From an uncultured Prolixibacteraceae bacterium (GTDB taxonomy: Bacteria > Bacteroidota > Bacteroidia > Bacteroidales > Prolixibacteraceae), in the NCBI GenBank assembly GCA_937915865.1, contig CALGIG010000096.1, forward strand, positions 12,146-76,145: a stretch of DNA of 64,000 nucleotides, in the 5' to 3' direction. This document shows, one piece after another, positions 58,664 to 64,000 of this stretch; the stretch's first letter is position 1, and the number at the start of each line of letters is the position of its first letter. The position numbers and the translations under genes were made by a program. Below the pieces are notes generated by a model that did no database searches, was not told where the DNA came from, and saw only the letters and a list, made by a program, of their open reading frames with translations.

Positions 58664-60727
58664 CTATTTCGGATACTCAATTCGCACATGATAAATACTA
58701 ACTAACCTATCTAAAAGAGTCTTTTTTAGTATCGTAATGTCACGTAAAGTCAAATTTGCATCGATTAGTTGGTTCGATCTGATTTTCTGTTCGATAAGAC
58801 TATCTATCATTTCCCTGAAAGTATCTGCTGTTTTTTCTTTTAAACTATGTGCTGTCGCTTCTATGCCATCAGTTAACATTACTACTGCTGTTTCTTTGCT
58901 GTGCGGTAACGGACCGGGATAAGAAAAACGTTTGGTGTCAACTTCAATGCCCGGGTTATCAATCATATATTTTTTATAAAAATAGTTCGATTGTGTTGTC
59001 CCATGATGAGTAGTGATAAACGAGATTAAAACTTCAGGTAATTTATACTTTCGGGCCAATACTACTCCTTTTGTAACATGGTCAATTATAATTTCAGCGC
59101 TTTTCAGGTAATCTAACTGGTCGTGTGGGTTTATCCCTACTGCTTGATTTTCAATAAAATATTCTGATTTGTTTGTTTTACCAATATCATGATAGAGAGC
59201 TCCGGCATACACTAAATATGGATTTCCACCAATACGCTGAATGACAGAAACAGCCATGTTAGCTACCTGCAACGAATGTTGAAAAGTTCCCGGAGCTTCT
59301 TCAGCAAGTTTGCGAAGTAACGGTTGATTGGTATTTGATAATTCTATAAGGGTAACATCTGAAACAAATCCAAATGCTTTTTCAAAAATATAAATTAACG
59401 GGTATGTGATAAAAATGCACAAGGAGCTGAATCCAAACCATTTTAAATTCACCCAGTTAATGGTTTCTAAACTTCCTTCCTGAACAAGAGACATGGAAAC
59501 AAAGACTACCGAATATGCCATAAATACGCCAAGGGCAGATAAAACCAGGTGCGATCTTTTATGCAACCGCTTTAAACTAAAGACAGCAATTATGCCGGCA
59601 ATTATTTCCAATAGAATAAACTCATAGCTGTTGGGGGCAAAATAACCAATTAATAAACAGGTTACCATTAACGAAAAGATTGCTGTACGCGAATCGAAAA
59701 ATATACGGACAAGAATAGGTAAAATAGCAATTGGAACCATATAAATGCTCAATGATTCTACCTTTGTGGCAATAGCTGCCAGTAAAACCATAGTGACAAT
59801 CATAAGCATTATGAAGGTTATTTTCCCTTTATGGACAAATAATTCTTTTCTGAAAAAAAACAAGTACAAAAACATTAACGAAATAACTGCAGCTATAACA
59901 ACCAGTCGACCTGCTATTACCAGGATATATTCAATATTGTCACCTCGCTTTGTTTCATAAGCTTTTTTTAATGATTCGAGTATGAAGAACTTTTCTGGTC
60001 CAATTAAATCACCCTGAAAAATGATTCGTTGTCCGGCTTGCACCATTCCTTTTGTCGACGATAATTCGTCGAGCAGTTGTTTTCGTTCTTTTTGGTTGAG
60101 CTGATCGTCGTATGCCAGGTTTTCAACTATAAAGTCGCTAATATTTATTCTGTGGCTAAAGTCATTGTAAAACTTTCCTGTTATTTTTCTGATCGTATCA
60201 TTGAGTGTAAGATAGGCCGATTTAATTGAATTAATTTGATTAAGTGGCACTTTTACAGCCAGATTACCTTTTATTTGCCTAAGTTCAGTTTTACCGTAAA
60301 GGTCTTTATAGGCAGCAACAGATTGCGCAAGTATTCCATTTTCGTATATTTTCTGAAGAATTTTTGTCAGGGTTGAAGCTGATCTTGTAGCTTTGAACCC
60401 TTCATTTGTGTTTTCATATTTTTTGACAGCATTTTCAAAATCATTGGTTTTCACTATTCCGACCAGTGTGTCAATTTTAAAGTATGGCGTGTATGTCGCT
60501 AATATTGAGTCACTTTCTTTTTTAATTTCTAAGTCGGATTTTAGAATTGCAAAATTGAATGGTGCAATCAACGTTTCATGCCGCCATGGACTTCCTTTCT
60601 GAAACTCATATTTAAAGCGGCTTTCTCCCGGAAATACCAGGAAGATTAATCCAATCCCGGCAATAAATACAGCTATCAGGTAAAAAAGATGATATGAATA
60701 GTTTAATTGGGTTAATAACTTTTTCAT
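58664..60727 (-). CDS. PgpH-type 7TM-HD family cyclic-di-AMP phosphodiesterase
   Basis: The 687-residue protein has an N-terminal anchor (about 15-35), a large extracellular 7TMR-HDED region (about 40-270), seven transmembrane helices (about 275-465) and a cytoplasmic HD domain (about 475-680). The HD domain holds YAGALYHDIGKTNKSEYF, NPHDQLD and FITTHHGTT. This is the layout of PgpH, which hydrolyses c-di-AMP to pApA and so affects potassium and wall homeostasis. The length matches the family. It is divergent from the NlpC/P60 wall hydrolase. Confidence 0.9.
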   Translation of the reverse strand: MKKLLTQLNYSYHLFYLIAVFIAGIGLIFLVFPGESRFKYEFQKGSPWRHETLIAPFNFAILKSDLEIKKESDSILATYTPYFKIDTLVGIVKTNDFENAVKKYENTNEGFKATRSASTLTKILQKIYENGILAQSVAAYKDLYGKTELRQIKGNLAVKVPLNQINSIKSAYLTLNDTIRKITGKFYNDFSHRINISDFIVENLAYDDQLNQKERKQLLDELSSTKGMVQAGQRIIFQGDLIGPEKFFILESLKKAYETKRGDNIEYILVIAGRLVVIAAVISLMFLYLFFFRKELFVHKGKITFIMLMIVTMVLLAAIATKVESLSIYMVPIAILPILVRIFFDSRTAIFSLMVTCLLIGYFAPNSYEFILLEIIAGIIAVFSLKRLHKRSHLVLSALGVFMAYSVVFVSMSLVQEGSLETINWVNLKWFGFSSLCIFITYPLIYIFEKAFGFVSDVTLIELSNTNQPLLRKLAEEAPGTFQHSLQVANMAVSVIQRIGGNPYLVYAGALYHDIGKTNKSEYFIENQAVGINPHDQLDYLKSAEIIIDHVTKGVVLARKYKLPEVLISFITTHHGTTQSNYFYKKYMIDNPGIEVDTKRFSYPGPLPHSKETAVVMLTDGIEATAHSLKEKTADTFREMIDSLIEQKIRSNQLIDANLTLRDITILKKTLLDRLVSIYHVRIEYPK

Positions 60728-60887
60728 AAGTTCTGATATTTGAAAACTACTGCAATTTAGAAAGTAACTGTTAAGTTTTATCTTTGATAAACGAAAATTA
60801 ATAAAATCTTCTAAGTTTCGGTCAAATAATGATGATGAGTGTCGTTCAAATTTGATTGATCCAAACGATCTGTTAAAACGTCAGGCT

Positions 60888-61676
60888 ATGAATTATGGTA
60901 TTTCAGGATTGAGCGTTATTCCGGTTCGTAGAGAACCAAGTGAACAGAGTGAAATGATTACCCAAATTCTTTTTGGTGAACATTTTTTAGTGAACGAAAT
61001 TATGCTTGGATGGGCATACGTCAAACTTAATTACGATGGTTGCGAAGGATGGGTGGATATGAAAATGATTACCCCTCTATCAGAAAAAACTTATCAGAAG
61101 GTTGATCGGGCGCCGTTTGCTGTAACAACAGATATTCTCAATATTGTTCCTTTAACAGCAGAACAAACCGTAATGATTGTTGCGGGAAGTACATTGCCTT
61201 GTTGGAGGCCTAACCTGAAAGAATTTACTTTACAGTTTCAGCCATTTCCACATTCAGGAAATGTAACTTACAGGAAACCAGTACATGTCAGAAAATTGAT
61301 TATTGAACAGGCTTTGAAATATTTCAATGCTCCCTATTTATGGGGCGGACGTTCTTTGTTGGGTATCGATTGCTCGGGCTTAACCCAGGTTATATATAAA
61401 ATGGCAGGTATAAAAATACCAAGGGAAGCCAGTCAACAGGTTCATTGCGGAAAGGCGCTTAGCTTTGTTGAAGAAACAAAACCTGGCGATTTGGCTTTTT
61501 TTGATGATGAAGAAGGTAAAATAGTACATGTAGGTATTATCTGGGAAAAGAATAAAATAATTCATGCTTCGGGACAGGTTCGGATTGATAATGTTGACCA
61601 GTTTGGAATTTTTAATATTGATACTAAACGTTACACACATCAGATGCGTGTAATGAAGCGAATTATAAAAGATTAA
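60888..61676 (+). CDS. NlpC/P60 cysteine peptidase with SH3-like domains
   Basis: The 262-residue protein starts at MNYGISGLSV; an upstream TTG in the same frame is less likely. It has SH3-type segments (about 5-120; FLVNEIMLGWAYVKLNYDGC) and a C-terminal NlpC/P60 domain with catalytic Cys162 in DCSGLTQVIYK and His in GKIVHVGII. Such enzymes cleave murein peptides between D-gamma-glutamyl and diaminopimelate. No signal peptide is evident, so it may act on recycled or turnover peptides in the cytoplasm. It is divergent from pgpH. Confidence 0.88.
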   Translation: MNYGISGLSVIPVRREPSEQSEMITQILFGEHFLVNEIMLGWAYVKLNYDGCEGWVDMKMITPLSEKTYQKVDRAPFAVTTDILNIVPLTAEQTVMIVAGSTLPCWRPNLKEFTLQFQPFPHSGNVTYRKPVHVRKLIIEQALKYFNAPYLWGGRSLLGIDCSGLTQVIYKMAGIKIPREASQQVHCGKALSFVEETKPGDLAFFDDEEGKIVHVGIIWEKNKIIHASGQVRIDNVDQFGIFNIDTKRYTHQMRVMKRIIKD

Positions 61677-61775
61677 TAAGTTTAATAACTCTGATGCATA
61701 AGTTACTAAAAAACTGGCTGTTGGTTACTTTTGATCCCAATTAGGTATTCTCATTCATAATTTATACTAATAAAC

Positions 61776-62201
61776 ATGTACACGTACAATTATCCAAGAG
61801 CTGCAGTAACGGTTGATGCAATTTTAATCAGTCCTGAAAATAATGTTCTTCTTATTGAACGTGGTCGCGATCCATTTGAAGGTTGTTGGGCTTTTCCCGG
61901 TGGTTTTATTGAGATGGATGAAGATTTGGATATTGCCTGTAGACGGGAGCTCGACGAAGAGACTGGTATAAAAGTCGAAGGGCTAAAGCAATTTAAAGCA
62001 TTTGGTGATGTTAATCGTGATCCGCGTCATCGCACCATTTCCATTGTTTTCTATTGCTTAACTGAGTCCGAAATTCAACCTACAGCAGGAGATGATGCTG
62101 CCAATGCCAGATGGTTTTCTTTAAATGAGCTGCCTGATCTTGCTTTTGATCATGGACAGATTCTGGAAGAATTTAGAAACGAGATTTTGAAAAAACTGTA
62201 A
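61776..62201 (+). CDS. NUDIX hydrolase
   Basis: The 141-residue single-domain protein has the canonical NUDIX box GGFIEMDEDLDIACRRELDE followed by ETGI, preceded by LLIERGRDPFEGCWAFPGG. The N-terminal YPRAAVTVDAI is usual for ADP-ribose or nucleoside-diphosphate-type members. A possible -7 box TACTTTTG lies at 61726-61733. It converges on the fabD terminator. Substrate is not readable from the sequence. Confidence 0.9.
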   Translation: MYTYNYPRAAVTVDAILISPENNVLLIERGRDPFEGCWAFPGGFIEMDEDLDIACRRELDEETGIKVEGLKQFKAFGDVNRDPRHRTISIVFYCLTESEIQPTAGDDAANARWFSLNELPDLAFDHGQILEEFRNEILKKL

Positions 62202-62206
62202 TAAAC

Positions 62207-62233
62207 AAAAACTGCCAGCTTTTCGGCCAGCAG
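62207..62233 (-). terminator. terminator of fabD
   Basis: On the minus strand CTGCTGGC-cgaaaa-GCTGGCAG forms an 8-pair stem with two G-T wobbles, then TTTTTG. It begins about 30 bases after the fabD stop codon. Confidence 0.75.
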
Positions 62234-62263
62234 TCTATTATCTAAAATCTATTATCTTTAATC

Positions 62264-63148
62264 TTATTCGAAGTTCTGCACACCTTCAACTTCGGCATTG
62301 CGGTCAACCTTCTTGATTAATCCTTGCAGAACTTTGCCCGGACCAATTTCGGTGAATAATGTTGCACCATCGTTAATCATATTTTTTGCTGTTTGAGTCC
62401 ATTTTACCGGAGCAGTCAACTGAGCAATAAGATTTTGTTTGATTACTGATGGATTGGTAGTTGGAGCTGCATTTACGTTTTGGTAGATAGGACAAACTGG
62501 TGTAGCGAAAGGAGTTGATTCAATAGCCGCAGCCAATTCTTCGCGGGCCGGTTCCATTAATGGAGAATGGAATGCACCGCCAACAACCAGTTTCAACGCT
62601 CGCTTGGCGCCGCGGGCAGTCAATTCAGCGCAAGCCTTATCTATTCCTGCAATAGAGCCTGAAATAACCAATTGCCCTGGGCAGTTGTAGTTTGCAGGTA
62701 CAACTACTTCATCAATCGAAGCGCATACTTCTTCAACAATTTCATCATCACAACCAACAATAGCAGCCATAGTTGAAGGCTCAATTTCACAAGCTTTTTG
62801 CATGGCTTGTGCTCTTTTCGAAACCAACCGAAGTCCATCTTCAAAACTTAAAGCTCCACTGGCAACCAAAGCCGAGAATTCACCCAGAGAGTGTCCGGCA
62901 ACCATTTCCGGCTGAAAATTGTCCAGCGTTTTAGCCAGTAAAACCGAATGTAGGAAAATGGCAGGTTGTGTAACTTTAGTTTGTTTTAAATCTTCTTCAG
63001 TTCCGTCGAACATGATATCAGTGATGCGGAAACCCAAAATTTCGTTAGCTTTTTCGAAAAGCTCTTTAGCCATGGACGATTTTTCATAGAGGTCTTTTCC
63101 CATTCCCGGGAATTGAGCGCCCTGTCCTGGAAACACGTATGCTTTCAT
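62264..63148 (-). CDS. fabD: malonyl-CoA:ACP transacylase
   Basis: The 294-residue protein shows FPGQGAQFPGMGKDLY at the N-terminus, the active serine motif GHSLGEFSAL (Ser87), an Arg-containing VSKRAQAMQKAC, and the catalytic His in GGAFHSPLM. It loads malonyl groups onto acyl carrier protein for fatty acid synthesis. Length and motifs are normal. A TATATTTG box lies about 30 bases before the start. No other fab gene lies next to it in this window. Confidence 0.95.
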   Translation of the reverse strand: MKAYVFPGQGAQFPGMGKDLYEKSSMAKELFEKANEILGFRITDIMFDGTEEDLKQTKVTQPAIFLHSVLLAKTLDNFQPEMVAGHSLGEFSALVASGALSFEDGLRLVSKRAQAMQKACEIEPSTMAAIVGCDDEIVEEVCASIDEVVVPANYNCPGQLVISGSIAGIDKACAELTARGAKRALKLVVGGAFHSPLMEPAREELAAAIESTPFATPVCPIYQNVNAAPTTNPSVIKQNLIAQLTAPVKWTQTAKNMINDGATLFTEIGPGKVLQGLIKKVDRNAEVEGVQNFE

Positions 63149-63177
63149 CTTTTAATTGTATTAGTTTATAACGGCGG

Positions 63178-63185
63178 CAAATATA
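63178..63185 (-). promoter_or_regulatory. putative -7 promoter box of fabD
   Basis: TATATTTG on the minus strand, 29 bases before the fabD start codon, fits TAnnTTTG. It is followed by GCCG as in the transketolase promoter box. Confidence 0.55.
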
Positions 63186-63241
63186 GCACTTTTTGGCGGG
63201 TTAAGTTCATCGTCCGCTAGAACGGTCACGGCTGTTCAATT

Positions 63242-63670
63242 CTACAAAAAGTGTTGATAACTATATAAGCTATAATGTGACAGGCTGTTTTCGTACATTT
63301 CGCCTTTGATATTTGCCACATTATTTTTTCTCATGATGTTTAGGGCGAAACTTCGTAATCTAGCCATGTTGTCTGCCCTGACCCTGATCCTTGAAGAATC
63401 TTCCAGGAATGACACATCCCTCACATAATGGTTCGAGTTTTCGATCAGCCAGTGCCTTTGGATGCACGAAAACGCTTGTTGGGCGGCCAGTCCGCTATTC
63501 GACACATAATAAGCCGTTTCGTTGCTGGTATCATACCTCTTGGTTTTGGAGTTGAACGTTTGTGTCTCCCGTTCTACCCGGAAAATAGTTTTTATAAGTC
63601 CATGCCATTGTTGGTCTTCCAGAAAACCGCCCTGATTGGTGTATGCTGTTGAACTAAATCCCTACGGGAT
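63242..63670 (-). pseudogene. ISAs1-family transposase, C-terminal part
   Basis: The minus-strand frame reads NQGGFLEDQQWHGLIKTIFR, VERETQTFNSKTKRYDTSN, then YYVSNSG, QRHWLIENSNHYVRDVSFLE, DSSRIRV and MARLRSFALNIMRK to a stop. This matches the ISAs1 DDE transposase C-terminal half (HW-x-IEN and the DASRIR-type block). An upstream stop lies at about 63670 where a repeat element begins. The N-terminal and middle parts are separated from it, so it cannot give an active enzyme. Confidence 0.85.
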
Positions 63671-63700
63671 AGCTTTTATCTTTGGCTCTTGAGCCGCGCC
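63657..63700. repeat. palindromic repeat inserted in the ISAs1 gene
   Basis: ATCCC-tac-GGGAT is followed 12 bases later by GGCTC-tt-GAGCC. The unit abuts the broken transposase frame. It looks like a REP-type element at the junction of the insertion. Confidence 0.55.
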
Positions 63701-63821
63701 ACTTTTGATGTTTAAACTCTAAAATATCCATTGCATTATCGTGGTTTTGTTTTCAACTAATTTCTATATTTGTGCTTTTAGGCTTCATTTATATTCTTTT
63801 CCCCTTCACCGGAAACACTAA

Positions 63822-63938
63822 TCAGATTAACAATATCCCCAAAACGGTCATTAAGTACATAGCCAGAATTTCTGCAAAATAGGCCGGTTTGTAGTTCAAC
63901 CGGGAATAATCGCTGGGCGTTGCACGCCGCTCATATTC
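63822..63938 (-). pseudogene. C-terminal fragment of an unidentified membrane protein
   Basis: The minus strand reads EYERRATPSDYSRLNYKPAY then FAEILAMYLMTVLGILLI and a stop. The start is lacking and an in-frame stop lies just upstream. It occupies most of the insertion that separates the two ISAs1 pieces. I do not recognise the family, and it could be a chance frame. Confidence 0.35.
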
Positions 63939-63942
63939 CTAT

Positions 63943-64000
63943 TTATTAGTTTTCGTTTTTCGATCCTGCCATGTTCCATGTTTTGCTCTCCATATTGACC
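63943..64000 (-). pseudogene. ISAs1-family transposase, middle part (runs off the window)
   Basis: The minus strand from the window edge reads GQYGEQNMEHGRIEKRKL. The EHGRIEKR string is typical of ISAs1 transposases just before the region that begins the C-terminal fragment at 63670. Together the two fragments show one transposase split by about 270 bases. Confidence 0.6.

Overview
The window reads as chromosomal DNA of a Bacteroidota bacterium, most likely a Bacteroidales/Marinilabiliales-type polysaccharide degrader. The evidence is a SusD-like C-terminus at the left edge, a long run of secreted carbohydrate-active enzymes, a periplasmic-propeller PUL regulator, TonB receptors, LytS/LytTR regulators, the -7 promoter motif TAnnTTTG upstream of several genes, and a lack of strong Shine-Dalgarno sequences. 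Species cannot be fixed from sequence reading alone.

Region 1 (1-18.9 kb) is the distal part of a pectin, mainly rhamnogalacturonan-I, utilisation locus, all on the + strand. It holds SusD (partial), a two-domain esterase, GH31, a PL22 oligogalacturonate lyase, a GH106 alpha-L-rhamnosidase, an unassigned lipoprotein glycosidase-like protein, GH2, a GH43-like propeller enzyme with a Tat-like signal, a tandem SGNH acetylesterase and a GH105 unsaturated uronyl hydrolase. Together these would deacetylate, debranch and take apart RG-I oligosaccharides to unsaturated uronic acid, rhamnose and galactose. A CE7 esterase follows at 21.3 kb. The locus is full of palindromic repeats. Two enzyme genes share a homologous repeat as 5' leader, and it encodes the first residues of both proteins.

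Region 2 (18.9-29.3 kb) has a REP-associated tyrosine transposase (RAYT) bracketed by its probable REP palindromes, nudC, a small ORF between direct repeats, and a decayed beta-glucan PUL: a GH16 laminarinase, a SusC/GH16 chimeric pseudogene and a 980-residue regulator. A MATE exporter follows.

Region 3 (29.3-47.2 kb) is accessory. It has a Crp-alpha/beta hydrolase-SGNH-VOC group, small membrane proteins (two tandem DUF6463), DUF2867, DUF4180, a LytS/LytTR two-component pair, and a tight minus-strand run of about ten detoxification or modification genes (Fpg-like protein, VOC, ferredoxin-nitroreductase, CAT, GNAT, two hexapeptide transferases, EFR1). An AraC regulator, an orphan toroid protein and an MNT/HEPN pair follow; the HEPN frame is broken.

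Region 4 (47.3-64 kb) is more housekeeping: a short UvrA paralogue, a TonB receptor, an AlkZ-like protein, transketolase, SerA, a methyltransferase, a PgpH-type 7TM-HD phosphodiesterase, NlpC/P60, NUDIX and FabD. Between the TonB receptor and the AlkZ-like gene lie relics of a second Crp-alpha/beta hydrolase module like the one at 31-32.7 kb. The right edge is a broken ISAs1 transposase.
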